Source: Sphingobacterium bovistauri (GTDB lineage: Bacteria; Bacteroidota; Bacteroidia; Sphingobacteriales; Sphingobacteriaceae). From it: a stretch of 64,000 nucleotides of DNA. The notes beneath the pieces were generated by a model that was not told the origin of the DNA, did not search any database, and worked only from the letters and a program-made list of their open reading frames with translations. Shown here in pieces: positions 26,992-35,612 of the stretch. Location: positions 62,001 through 126,000 of the forward strand of contig NZ_JADEYP010000001.1 of assembly GCF_020295405.1 (NCBI RefSeq), given 5' to 3'. A program made the translations under genes and the position numbers. Numbering within the stretch: the first letter of the stretch is position 1; each line of letters starts with the position of its first letter.

Positions 26992-27097
26992 TGTAGATCA
27001 ACAACTATAAACCCTAAGTTAAATCAGTTGTAAAACCACACTTTTAAACTAAACTTATTTAACTTAGACGATTGTTAGGAAACTGATTTAAAGACAA

Positions 27098-27745
27098 ATG
27101 AATATATCAAGCAGGGCAACATACACTATCCCCTATATTACACTTTTTTTGTCATCTTATCTATTGTATAGAGGTGTCAATAACCAAAATGATTATGATT
27201 TCTATTTATTTGAAATGTTTCAATTTTTAAAATCATTATTAATTGCTGCCGTTATTAGTGTTGCAATGCAAAGAATACTATTCCTATTTCACAAATTCAA
27301 TATTTTCAAATACCTACTGTTAATCATCCCTTTAGCTATTATCTATCTTACCAATATCAGACATGAGGTGATAGCATCTGCTATTTTTGTAGGAATACTA
27401 TCTGGAATATTACTTTATTCTAGTTATATATCGCATAAGCGTAGATGTGTAGGGACATTGACTGATGATGCTATATATTACAAAAATCTCTTCAATGATC
27501 CAGGAATTATAAACCTCACACAAATCGAGAAAATTGAGCAAATAAGAAATTTTTTATCGGTATTTAGAAGATTAAGTTTCTTAACATTAGCACGACGTAC
27601 AAATATTACTTTCAGAGATGAAAATCACGACGCTTATGTGATTCAAATTTTCACGAAAGTCAATAAAGAAAATGAAATTTTGTATCAGATAATATCAAAT
27701 GCAAACAAAGTCGGCAATACTTCGATCAAACAATATGCCTACTAA
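27098..27745 (+). CDS. Four-helix membrane protein of unknown function
   Basis: 215 residues. Four hydrophobic segments (about 10-24, 44-60, 69-86, 91-110) and a soluble C-terminal part (about 115-215) with alternating beta-type sequence (CVGTLTDDAIYYKNLF, NITFRDENHDAYVIQIFTKV) that looks like a PH-type small domain. That arrangement recalls bacterial PH-domain membrane proteins but I cannot assign a family. No operon partners; the surrounding intergenic regions are AT-rich. ATG 27098 is the only good start. Confidence 0.65.
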   Translation: MNISSRATYTIPYITLFLSSYLLYRGVNNQNDYDFYLFEMFQFLKSLLIAAVISVAMQRILFLFHKFNIFKYLLLIIPLAIIYLTNIRHEVIASAIFVGILSGILLYSSYISHKRRCVGTLTDDAIYYKNLFNDPGIINLTQIEKIEQIRNFLSVFRRLSFLTLARRTNITFRDENHDAYVIQIFTKVNKENEILYQIISNANKVGNTSIKQYAY

Positions 27746-27871
27746 CACAATCAACGTATGAAAAATCATTAAGGAGACAATAATAGCGTCACTAAATAGC
27801 ATTTAATTACCATATAGCAATAAACAGTATTTCTGAGCAATCGTCAATGTTATTTATTACTTTTCCACTTA

Positions 27872-27897
27872 AAAATTAGCTTAATCAAGCTAATTTT
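27872..27897 (+). terminator. Hairpin downstream of the membrane protein gene
   Basis: 11-bp stem AAAATTAGCTT with its complement and loop AATC, 127 bp after the stop. The following T-run is short, so terminator is tentative. Confidence 0.4.
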
Positions 27898-27919
27898 AGA
27901 AATTAACTATAAAAATAAA

Positions 27920-27947
27920 ACAAGCCTTATTTTTATGTAAGGCTTGT
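27920..27947 (-). terminator. Terminator of the bshB1 operon
   Basis: 10-bp stem ACAAGCCTTA with its complement and a T-rich tail on the minus strand, 22 bp after the bshB1 stop. Confidence 0.75.
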
Positions 27948-27968
27948 ATATAAATATTGTAATTTAAA

Positions 27969-28688
27969 TTATCTTAAATCAAATATATCTCTTACACCCA
28001 CTATTTTTCTTGAAGTAAATCCTTCTGCGTAGGCAACTTGAATATTTCTACCAAACTCTCTTCCCCGAGCTCTAGTGTATTCCATAAATTCTGGGTTAGA
28101 GATATAAGTTTGAGGCCCATCGTCCGTATTAGAAGAGTTAAATTGTGTTTTATACGCTAATATTGATTGTTCTTTTATGTCCCAATAATCGCTCACATCT
28201 AATAGAATATTGGGCTGAATATATTTATCCTGAATAAGTTGTAGTTGCAATCTCGGACGAAATGGCAATTGACTTATACCATCTATTGTCGTTTCAACAC
28301 GTCTTAAACCGGCCAAAAATAATGCATCATTCACCAATTTACTCGCCCTCCCATGGTCAGGATGACGATCGTCAAAAGCATTTGTAATCACAATTTCAGG
28401 CTGATACTTTCGGATTGCTTTTATAATCACCAATTGAGATTCTTCATTATTTTGAAAAAATCCATCACGCAATTCTAAGTTTTCACGAACAGCTACCCCA
28501 AGAATTCTTGCAGCCTCAGCAGCTTCAGCAGCTCTTGTTTCAGCTGTCCCACGAGTTCCAAGCTCACCTCTTGTTAAATCAATGATACCAACAAATTTCC
28601 CTTCAGCAACATACTTTGCAATAGTACCACCAGCACCTAATTCTGCATCATCAGGATGCACAGTCATCACCAATAAATCTAACTTCAT
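27969..28688 (-). CDS. bshB1: BshB1, bacillithiol biosynthesis N-acetylglucosamine-malate deacetylase
   Basis: 239 residues, LmbE/PIG-L-type zinc deacetylase. It removes acetate from GlcNAc-malate in bacillithiol synthesis. Zinc/active-site motifs: MTVHPDDAELGAGGT (His-Pro-Asp-Asp, about 8-22), RGELGTRGT, and NAFDDRHPDHGRASKL (about 103-118). The sequence is the strict BshB1 type, not MshB. It is the last gene of a probable three-gene transcript with the peroxidase-like and DUF4294 genes. bshA and bshC are not in the window. Confidence 0.92.
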   Translation of the reverse strand: MKLDLLVMTVHPDDAELGAGGTIAKYVAEGKFVGIIDLTRGELGTRGTAETRAAEAAEAARILGVAVRENLELRDGFFQNNEESQLVIIKAIRKYQPEIVITNAFDDRHPDHGRASKLVNDALFLAGLRRVETTIDGISQLPFRPRLQLQLIQDKYIQPNILLDVSDYWDIKEQSILAYKTQFNSSNTDDGPQTYISNPEFMEYTRARGREFGRNIQVAYAEGFTSRKIVGVRDIFDLR

Positions 28689-28727
28689 TAACCTTTAATT
28701 TTAGACAAAAATAGGGATAATCACCAC

Positions 28728-29225
28728 TTACTTGCTTAGCAAATTTTCAATTTTGCTTTTGACAGACGAAGACAATGGACTTGTAAAAGAATAGTAGAAA
28801 TCCACTACTTTTCCTTCCCTATCAACTAAAAATTTATGAAAATTCCACATCGGTACACTATCAAGCACTCCATTCTCAGATTTGTGAGAAAGAAATCTAT
28901 AAACAGGATCTACAAAATCACCTTTGACATGAATACGCTTAAATACTGGAAAAGTAACACCCTCTTGGATACGGCAGTAAGTTTCTAAATTTAGGCCTGT
29001 GCGTGGTTCTTGATTTGCAAAATCATTCGATGGAAAAGCTAATATCTCAAAACCTAAATCCTTGTATTGATGATATAGATTTTCTAATGACTTGAATTGT
29101 TTACGAAAATAGCATCCACTAGCTGTATTGACAATTAACAAAACTTTACCCTTATAATCCGACAAAGATTTGTAATTTCCAGAAAATTCTAGTGCTTTAA
29201 AATCATATATCGTTTTCACGCTCAT
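28728..29225 (-). CDS. Glutathione peroxidase-family thiol peroxidase
   Basis: 165 residues. The peroxidatic Cys is in NTASGCYFRKQF near residue 37, where family members usually have CGFTxQY. The usual FPCNQFGGQEP reads FPSNDFANQEP near residues 72-82, so the catalytic Gln position is Asp and the Cys is Ser. The Trp-Asn-Phe motif (MWNFHKFLVD, about 130) is intact. Reduces peroxides with thioredoxin or another thiol; true glutathione dependence is unlikely here. It lies 39 bp before bshB1 in the same direction. Confidence 0.85.
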   Translation of the reverse strand: MSVKTIYDFKALEFSGNYKSLSDYKGKVLLIVNTASGCYFRKQFKSLENLYHQYKDLGFEILAFPSNDFANQEPRTGLNLETYCRIQEGVTFPVFKRIHVKGDFVDPVYRFLSHKSENGVLDSVPMWNFHKFLVDREGKVVDFYYSFTSPLSSSVKSKIENLLSK

Positions 29226-29228
29226 ATT

Positions 29229-29891
29229 TTACTGATAAGGTTTGTTAATAGGTCTTAAGATTTCATATTCACGGATTATATTTTCTACTTCAAAATCCTC
29301 TTGTGGATCATATGTAGCTTTTAAATTATGACCAAACATACGTGCTACTCCTTGATAAACAAATGCAGAAACGCTTCCTCGCATATCTTTCACCAATTCA
29401 TAACTCGAATTTCCAGTTTGACGTTCTATCAATTTGATCAAAATTTTACCCTGTGAAATAGACAAATCTTTTACTTCATTATTTATTTTCTCTTTAATTT
29501 CTCGCTCACAAGCTTTAATTAATGCCTTCTCTTCTTTTTTAGAATTAGCCAATGCTAAATCTCTATCTAATTTCTCGTAGCGTTTTTGAGCATATATAGC
29601 ATAAGGTAAGACACGTAAAACGTTGCGTTTTAGCCTCAGGTATCTTTCTTTATCAGCTACATTTTTCCATGTTTTATTTGCATATACATAGACAGTTTCG
29701 ATAGGAAACCAAGGTAAGATCTCTCCACTTTCTAACTTCGTAGTAGCATAATATGCTAAAGTTTCTGGTGTTCCTGGTCCATAATGAGGAACTGTCAATG
29801 GGGTCATTGCCTGTTGTCCATTACATATAAAATGAGTGAGAAACAGAAAAAATAAAGTAACACTTATTTTTTGTAGACGAAACATTAACAT
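29229..29891 (-). CDS. DUF4294 secreted protein
   Basis: 220 residues. Signal peptide about 1-25 (ISVTLFFLFLTHFICNGQ), then a DUF4294 domain: ESGEILPWFPIETVYVYANKTWKN near 50-75, and LRLKRNVLRVLPYAIYAQKRYEKLDRDLAL-type helices. This family is found almost only in Bacteroidota and has no known function. Start ATG 29891 gives MLMFRLQKIS; a second Met at codon 3 is possible. It ends 3 bp from the peroxidase start, so co-transcription is likely. Confidence 0.8.
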   Translation of the reverse strand: MLMFRLQKISVTLFFLFLTHFICNGQQAMTPLTVPHYGPGTPETLAYYATTKLESGEILPWFPIETVYVYANKTWKNVADKERYLRLKRNVLRVLPYAIYAQKRYEKLDRDLALANSKKEEKALIKACEREIKEKINNEVKDLSISQGKILIKLIERQTGNSSYELVKDMRGSVSAFVYQGVARMFGHNLKATYDPQEDFEVENIIREYEILRPINKPYQ

Positions 29892-30027
29892 TTTAAACTT
29901 AATCTCAATTTATAAAAGAATTAATCTTTATATTTATACATGAATAGGTGTCTAATTTTATACTTATTCATTTTTATATAAAAATAACTTTTTTCACGGA
30001 GATTACGAAATATTTTAAGAGGTTCTT

Positions 30028-32238
30028 ATGGAAGAATATGTGATAGATATAGAAGCGGAAAACAAAGAAATAAGAAAACGATATAGAGCATTATTACGAG
30101 CTTGCAAACCAACACTACAAAAGGGTGATAAACAAGAGATAAGAAAAGCTTTTGACCTTGCATTAGAAAGTCACAAAGATATGCGTCGCAAATCCGGTGA
30201 ACCGTATATCTATCACCCTATCGCTGTAGCGCAAATAGCTGCCGAAGAAATTGGCCTAGGGACTACATCTATAGTTTGTGCATTATTACATGATGTCGTA
30301 GAAGACACTTCCATCACTCTGGAAGAAATTGAATCACTTTTCGGAAAGAAAGTAGCGAAGATAATAGATGGATTAACGAAGATTTCTGGTGTCTTTGATC
30401 CAAATAGTTCCATTCAAGCAGAAAATTTTCGCAAAATGCTTTTAACGCTAGCGGATGATGTTCGTGTAATTTTAATCAAACTCGCCGATAGACTTCACAA
30501 TATGCGTACAATGGAGTTTATGGCGCGTCATAAACAATTAAAAATAGCTTCTGAAACCAGCTATTTATATGCTCCATTAGCCCACCGACTAGGACTTTAT
30601 GCCATAAAATCCGAATTGGAAGATTTATCAATGAAATATACGGATCCAGATACGTATAAGTTTATTGCGAAAAAACTAAATGAGAAAAAGGCTGAACGCG
30701 AAAAATTCATTAAAGATTTCATTTCCCCTGTCAAAGAAATTCTTCTAGAACAAGACATTAATGCATCCGTATTTGGGCGTCCCAAATCAATTCATTCAAT
30801 TTGGAATAAGATGCGTAAAAAATCTATTCCATTCGAAGAAGTTTATGATTTGTTTGCTATACGGGTGATTATTGATACAGAATACGAAAAGGAAAAAACA
30901 GAATGTTGGAAGGTATATTCCATTATTACAGATTTGTACCGTCCTAATCCTGATCGTCTACGTGATTGGGTCTCTACACCTAAAGGAAATGGGTATGAAT
31001 CTTTGCATACGACTGTAATGGGGCCTCGAGGTCAGTGGGTAGAAGTACAAATTCGTACCAAACGTATGAACGAAATTGCTGAAAAAGGCTTCGCCGCTCA
31101 CTGGAAATATAAAGAGTCCAATACTGACAACGGACTTGATCAATGGATTCAAAAAGTGCGTGATGTATTAAGTAATCCAGAACAGAATGCGCTAGACTTT
31201 TTGGATGATTTCAAAATGAACTTGTTTTCAGATGAAATATTCATTTTTACACCTAAAGGAACACTTATACAACTCCCGAATGGAGCTACAGCCTTAGACT
31301 TTGCCTTCGAGATTCACAGTGACATTGGTGCAACTTGTATCGGGGCTAAGGTAAACCATAAGTTGGTGCCATTAAGTCACCCTTTGCAAAATGGTGATCA
31401 GCTAGAAATCATTACCTCAAGTAAGCAAACTCCAAAAGAGGATTGGTTAAATTTTGTGGTCACTGCTAAAGCTAAATCTAAAATAAAATCCTCATTAAAA
31501 GAAGAAAAAAGACGTGTTGCAGAGGATGGCAAAGAGATTTTGGAACGTAAAATGAAGTCATTAAAATTGACTTACAACACGGATAACATCAACAAAATTG
31601 CAAACTTCTTTAAGTATCCTAGTTCACAAGAATTATTCTACAATGTAGCTAAAGGAATAATTGATATAAAGAATTTAAGAGACTATGTAGCAAGTGAAAA
31701 AACACATGATTTAGTCACTCAAAATCAATTTAATTCACACATTTCTGGACTAGTAGAAAAGATAGATAAAAGGAATGCTGATACGATTTTAATTGGAGAT
31801 GATAATCAAAAACTTGATTATACATTAGCTGTATGTTGCAATCCAATACCAGGAGATGATATTTTTGGTTTTTTAACTGTCAATGAGGGCATAAAAATTC
31901 ATCGTACCTCATGCCCTAATGCATCTAAATTGATGGCAAATTATGGCTACCGTATACTAAAGGCCAGATGGGCGTCTTCTCAAATGGATCATGCCTTTAT
32001 CACCGGAATTCGTATTATAGGCATCGATGATGTAGGATTGGTAAACAAGTTAACGACAGTTATTTCTCAAGAATTTAATGTCAATATTCGATCCCTGAGT
32101 ATTTCAAGTAATGAGGGGATTTTTGAAGGCAACATTATGGTCAACATCAATAATATTGAGCAATTAGATAATCTAATTAATCGATTAAAATTAGTGTCGG
32201 GCATCACAAGTGTCACACGCTATGAATCAGAAAATTAA
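30028..32238 (+). CDS. Bifunctional (p)ppGpp synthetase/hydrolase, RelA/SpoT family
   Basis: 736 residues, complete Rsh enzyme that both makes and breaks (p)ppGpp in the stringent response. Order: HD hydrolase domain (YIYHPIAVAQ, CALLHDVVEDT near 90-100), synthetase domain (GRPKSIHSIWNKM, GNGYESLHTTVMGPRG near 320-335), TGS (IFTPKGTLIQLPNGATALDFAFEIHS, about 405-430), the conserved Cys region (AVCCNPIPGDDI) and a C-terminal ACT domain. Hydrolase and synthetase motifs both look intact. It starts the SpoT-Fur-PurA run on the plus strand. Confidence 0.95.
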   Translation: MEEYVIDIEAENKEIRKRYRALLRACKPTLQKGDKQEIRKAFDLALESHKDMRRKSGEPYIYHPIAVAQIAAEEIGLGTTSIVCALLHDVVEDTSITLEEIESLFGKKVAKIIDGLTKISGVFDPNSSIQAENFRKMLLTLADDVRVILIKLADRLHNMRTMEFMARHKQLKIASETSYLYAPLAHRLGLYAIKSELEDLSMKYTDPDTYKFIAKKLNEKKAEREKFIKDFISPVKEILLEQDINASVFGRPKSIHSIWNKMRKKSIPFEEVYDLFAIRVIIDTEYEKEKTECWKVYSIITDLYRPNPDRLRDWVSTPKGNGYESLHTTVMGPRGQWVEVQIRTKRMNEIAEKGFAAHWKYKESNTDNGLDQWIQKVRDVLSNPEQNALDFLDDFKMNLFSDEIFIFTPKGTLIQLPNGATALDFAFEIHSDIGATCIGAKVNHKLVPLSHPLQNGDQLEIITSSKQTPKEDWLNFVVTAKAKSKIKSSLKEEKRRVAEDGKEILERKMKSLKLTYNTDNINKIANFFKYPSSQELFYNVAKGIIDIKNLRDYVASEKTHDLVTQNQFNSHISGLVEKIDKRNADTILIGDDNQKLDYTLAVCCNPIPGDDIFGFLTVNEGIKIHRTSCPNASKLMANYGYRILKARWASSQMDHAFITGIRIIGIDDVGLVNKLTTVISQEFNVNIRSLSISSNEGIFEGNIMVNINNIEQLDNLINRLKLVSGITSVTRYESEN

Positions 32239-32289
32239 TCAGCTTTGTTTCACTTTTTTGATTATTTAAAAAAATAGAATAATAATTGG

Positions 32290-32297
32290 TAAATTTG
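32290..32297 (+). promoter_or_regulatory. Candidate -7 box of the fur-like gene
   Basis: TAAATTTG, exact TAnnTTTG, followed by an AGGAG ribosome-binding site 15 bp before ATG 32317. Confidence 0.5.
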
Positions 32298-32316
32298 CTT
32301 AGGAGCGAAGAAAAAT

Positions 32317-32805
32317 ATGAATCAAGGAGAAAGTTACGAGACCGTAAAAAAAATATTCGAGGCTTATTTAGAGAACAAAAATCTAAGAAAGACGCCCGAG
32401 CGCTATGCCATTCTTGAAGAGATATATTCTCGAACAGATCACTTTGACGTGGAGTCATTGTATATACATATGAAAAACAAGAAGTACCGTGTAAGTCGCG
32501 CTACTGTATACAATACTTTAGAGTTGTTAGTTTCTTGTGATTTGGTGACCAAACACCAATTTGGAAGAAATATGGCTCAATTTGAAAAATCATATGGATA
32601 TAAACAACATGATCACGTAATCTGTATCGAATGCAATAAGGTTGTTGAATTCTGTGATCCACGTATTCACCAAATTCAAAGTATGATTGGTGATTTACTA
32701 AAATTTGACATCAAACACCATTCTTTAAATCTTTATGGAATATGCTCTACATGTCAAGCTATGAAGGGTTCAGAGAAAAAAGAAGAGGTAGCAGAAGTAA
32801 TTTAA
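32317..32805 (+). CDS. Fur-family transcriptional regulator
   Basis: 162 residues. N-terminal winged helix (about 20-90, [25 protein letters not shown]), then the metal-binding/dimerisation domain with [15 protein letters not shown] (about 104-118) and a second CxxC (CSTCQA near 145), which bind structural zinc. Residues around HHSLNLYG provide the other metal ligands. Whether it senses iron, zinc or peroxide cannot be settled by sequence; the two CxxC pairs and the HDH motif are common to Fur, Zur and PerR. Downstream of spoT; strong hairpin terminator after it. Confidence 0.9.
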   Translation: MNQGESYETVKKIFEAYLENKNLRKTPERYAILEEIYSRTDHFDVESLYIHMKNKKYRVSRATVYNTLELLVSCDLVTKHQFGRNMAQFEKSYGYKQHDHVICIECNKVVEFCDPRIHQIQSMIGDLLKFDIKHHSLNLYGICSTCQAMKGSEKKEEVAEVI

Positions 32806-32842
32806 ATTTAATTCTCTATACTTTATTAATAATAGTAAATTT

Positions 32843-32884
32843 GTTCGGAAAATGGAACTGCCTATTTTCCGAACATTATTTTTT
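32843..32884 (+). terminator. Terminator of the fur-like gene
   Basis: 11-bp stem GTTCGGAAAAT with its complement, 10-base loop, then ATTATTTTTTT. Confidence 0.85.
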
Positions 32885-32931
32885 TAATAGAATTGTACAA
32901 AATTTCAATCATAATCTCAAAATAATACGCT

Positions 32932-34206
32932 ATGCAAGTTGATGTGCTATTGGGCTTACAATGGGGCGACGAAGGTAAAGGTAAAATTGTGGATGTACTG
33001 TGTCCACAATATGATTTGATCGCTCGTTTCCAAGGGGGTCCTAATGCCGGACACACGTTAGAGTTTGACAACAAGAAATTTGTTTTAAACACTATTCCTT
33101 CAGGTATTTTCAATAAAACTACTTTAAATTTAATCGGTAATGGTGTTGTAATTGACCCTATTATCTTAAAGAGAGAATTAGATAATCTAAAAGCAGCAGG
33201 TTTCGATCCTGTAGGTGAAGGTAAATTGGTTTTGGCTCGTAAAGCGCACCTTATCCTACCGACTCACCAGTTATTGGATGCTGCTTCGGAATCCAAAATG
33301 GGAGCTGGTAAAATCGGTTCTACATTAAAAGGAATTGGTCCTACATACATGGACAAAACTGGTCGTAATGGACTACGTGTGGGTGATACTACATTGCCTG
33401 ATTTTCAAGAACGTTATGAGAAATTGAAAGGAAAGCACTTAGAAATTCTTTCTCACTATGGTGAAATCCCTGAGTTCAAAGAACGCGAAGATGCTTTCTT
33501 AGCTGCTATTGAATTTATCAAATCTATTCCACATGTGGATTCTGAGCATTTGGTAAACCAATATTTGAAAGACGGCAAAAAAGTATTAGCTGAAGGTGCA
33601 CAAGGTACTTTATTAGATATTGACTTTGGTTCTTACCCATTCGTTACCTCATCAAATACAACAACAGCAGGTGCTTGTACAGGTCTTGGTATTGCTCCAA
33701 ACAAAATTGGTGAAGTACTAGGTATCTTCAAAGCATACTGTACACGTGTAGGTGGTGGTCCATTCCCAACTGAATTGGATAATGAAACAGGAGAAAAATT
33801 ACGTCAATTAGGTCACGAATTCGGTGCAACTACAGGTCGCGCGCGTCGCACAGGTTGGATTGATATTCCTGCTTTGAAATACGCGATCATGTTGAATGGT
33901 GTAACTGAGTTGGTAATGATGAAAGCTGACGTATTGGATACGTTTGAAAAAATCTATGCTTGTACACACTACAAATACAATGGTGAAGTAATCGATTATA
34001 TGCCTTACGATATCAATTCTATCAAACCTGAGCCTATTTTAGAAGAAATAGAAGGTTGGAATCAAGATTTGACAGGCATACGCACTACAGATGAAATCCC
34101 GGCAGCATTGGCAAATTACATTGCTTACTTAGAGAAAGCATTAGAAGTGCCAATCAAATATTTGTCAGTAGGTCCTGATCGTACACAAACTATTGTATTA
34201 AAGTAA
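32932..34206 (+). CDS. purA: Adenylosuccinate synthase
   Basis: 424 residues. Converts IMP and aspartate to adenylosuccinate with GTP in AMP synthesis. Seen: LQWGDEGKGKIVD (about 8-20, P-loop-like with catalytic Asp and His41 region NAGHTLEF), GIGPTYMDKTGR near 131, EGAQGTLLDIDFGSYPFVTSS near 222-242, and GRARRTGWIDIPAL near 300. It has its own leader region after the fur terminator and is 3 bp ahead of pabB. Confidence 0.97.
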   Translation: MQVDVLLGLQWGDEGKGKIVDVLCPQYDLIARFQGGPNAGHTLEFDNKKFVLNTIPSGIFNKTTLNLIGNGVVIDPIILKRELDNLKAAGFDPVGEGKLVLARKAHLILPTHQLLDAASESKMGAGKIGSTLKGIGPTYMDKTGRNGLRVGDTTLPDFQERYEKLKGKHLEILSHYGEIPEFKEREDAFLAAIEFIKSIPHVDSEHLVNQYLKDGKKVLAEGAQGTLLDIDFGSYPFVTSSNTTTAGACTGLGIAPNKIGEVLGIFKAYCTRVGGGPFPTELDNETGEKLRQLGHEFGATTGRARRTGWIDIPALKYAIMLNGVTELVMMKADVLDTFEKIYACTHYKYNGEVIDYMPYDINSIKPEPILEEIEGWNQDLTGIRTTDEIPAALANYIAYLEKALEVPIKYLSVGPDRTQTIVLK

Positions 34207-34209
34207 GAC

Positions 34210-35487
34210 ATGGCAAAAGCCATTTTTGAGGTTGATAGTGTTGATTTTGAGTCTAAAGCGTTAGCTTGGGCGCAACAATTTGAACAAATTTGTTATCTTC
34301 AGTCAAATGGTTATCAAGATGAATATTCGTCTATCGAAGCTATCTTAGCGGTAGATGCAGCATATACTTTTGAAAGTACTAATGAAGATACTTTCAAAAG
34401 ATTAGACAATTTTAAAACCAAACATCCTAATCATTGGATGTTTGGTTTTTTTGGTTACGACCTTAAGAATGAAATCGAAGATTTAAAAACTTCATTTCCG
34501 AATCCACTAAAATTTCCAGATTGCTATTTTTTTGTACCTAAAACCATAATTAAATTTTCTATAAATTCGATTGAGATACAATCGGATAATCCTGAAGAGG
34601 ATTATGTCGCTATATCCAATTTTTTTCAAAACGAATCATCACAAAAAGAAAATTTTAATATTGAGATTCAGCATAGATTAGGCAAAGAAGGGTATTTCAA
34701 AGCTTTTGAGCGTATAATTTCACATATTCAAAGAGGTGATATATATGAAGTAAATTTGTGCCAAGAATTTTATGCAGAGGATGTAGATATTAACCCTTTA
34801 GAGGTTTATAAAAGACTTAACCACCTTTCTCCTACTCCATTTTCTACATATTTTAAAATCAAAGATAAATATATCATATCCGCTTCACCTGAACGTTTTT
34901 TGGCTAAGCGTGATGATATTCTTATTTCTCAACCAATTAAAGGTACTGCAGCACGTGGTAATTCAGCTATAGAGGATCAAAAGAACATTATTGAACTTCG
35001 AAATAATCCAAAGGAAATAGCAGAAAATGTTATGATTGTTGATTTGGTCAGAAACGATATGACACGGTCAGCTAAACCAGGAACAGTAGCCGCAGAGAGA
35101 AAACTTGAAGTGCACAGTTTTAAACAAGTACATCAGCTTATCTCAACTATAACTTGCAGTAAAAGTGATGATATTAGTGATATTGAAGCTATCAAAAACA
35201 TCTTTCCTCCAGGATCTATGACAGGTGCGCCTAAAATTTCGGCTATGAAATTATGTGATACTTACGAAAACTCAAGACGTGGGGTTTATTCAGGTGCTGT
35301 TGGATATTTCTCAGCTGAAGGAGATTTTGATTTTAACGTTGTTATCCGAACAATCCTGTACAATCAGAATGAAAAGTACTTATCTTTTCACACAGGTGGA
35401 GCTATCACGATTGACGCAAATGTAGACAAAGAATATAATGAATGTTTACTAAAGGCATCCGCAATAATTCAAACCCTTACTTCTTAA
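34210..35487 (+). CDS. pabB: Aminodeoxychorismate synthase component I (PabB-like)
   Basis: 425 residues of the chorismate-binding family. The stretch PIKGTAARG (about 243-251) has the Lys that marks PabB, where anthranilate synthase has Ala; ISASPERFL precedes it and FPPGSMTGAPKISAM (about 334-348) follows. It makes 4-amino-4-deoxychorismate for folate synthesis with an amidotransferase partner not in this window. It starts 3 bp after purA's stop, so the two are one transcript. A class IV aminotransferase at the left edge could be its lyase partner. Confidence 0.9.
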   Translation: MAKAIFEVDSVDFESKALAWAQQFEQICYLQSNGYQDEYSSIEAILAVDAAYTFESTNEDTFKRLDNFKTKHPNHWMFGFFGYDLKNEIEDLKTSFPNPLKFPDCYFFVPKTIIKFSINSIEIQSDNPEEDYVAISNFFQNESSQKENFNIEIQHRLGKEGYFKAFERIISHIQRGDIYEVNLCQEFYAEDVDINPLEVYKRLNHLSPTPFSTYFKIKDKYIISASPERFLAKRDDILISQPIKGTAARGNSAIEDQKNIIELRNNPKEIAENVMIVDLVRNDMTRSAKPGTVAAERKLEVHSFKQVHQLISTITCSKSDDISDIEAIKNIFPPGSMTGAPKISAMKLCDTYENSRRGVYSGAVGYFSAEGDFDFNVVIRTILYNQNEKYLSFHTGGAITIDANVDKEYNECLLKASAIIQTLTS

Positions 35488-35512
35488 TTTTATCGACCAG
35501 TATCATAAATTG

Positions 35513-35561
35513 AAATCGACATGTTCGATTTTCGGTTTATTCTATAAAAACTCAAAATCGA
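35513..35561 (+). other. Three mutually complementary arms before the SpmAB-like gene
   Basis: GAAATCGA at 35512-35519, TCGATTTT at 35525-35532 and AAAATCGA at 35554-35561. The middle arm can pair with either flank, so two alternative hairpins are possible. Short AT-rich arms, could be chance. Confidence 0.25.
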
Positions 35562-35563
35562 AA

Positions 35564-35594
35564 TTGTAATAATCCGTCAGAACGCTTACATTTA
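35564..35594 (+). promoter_or_regulatory. Near-consensus promoter of the SpmAB-like gene
   Basis: TTG at 35564-35566, 20-bp spacer, TACATTTA at 35587-35594 (one mismatch to TAnnTTTG), 19 bp before ATG 35613. Confidence 0.45.
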
Positions 35595-35612
35595 CGATGA
35601 AATAAAAATTAT

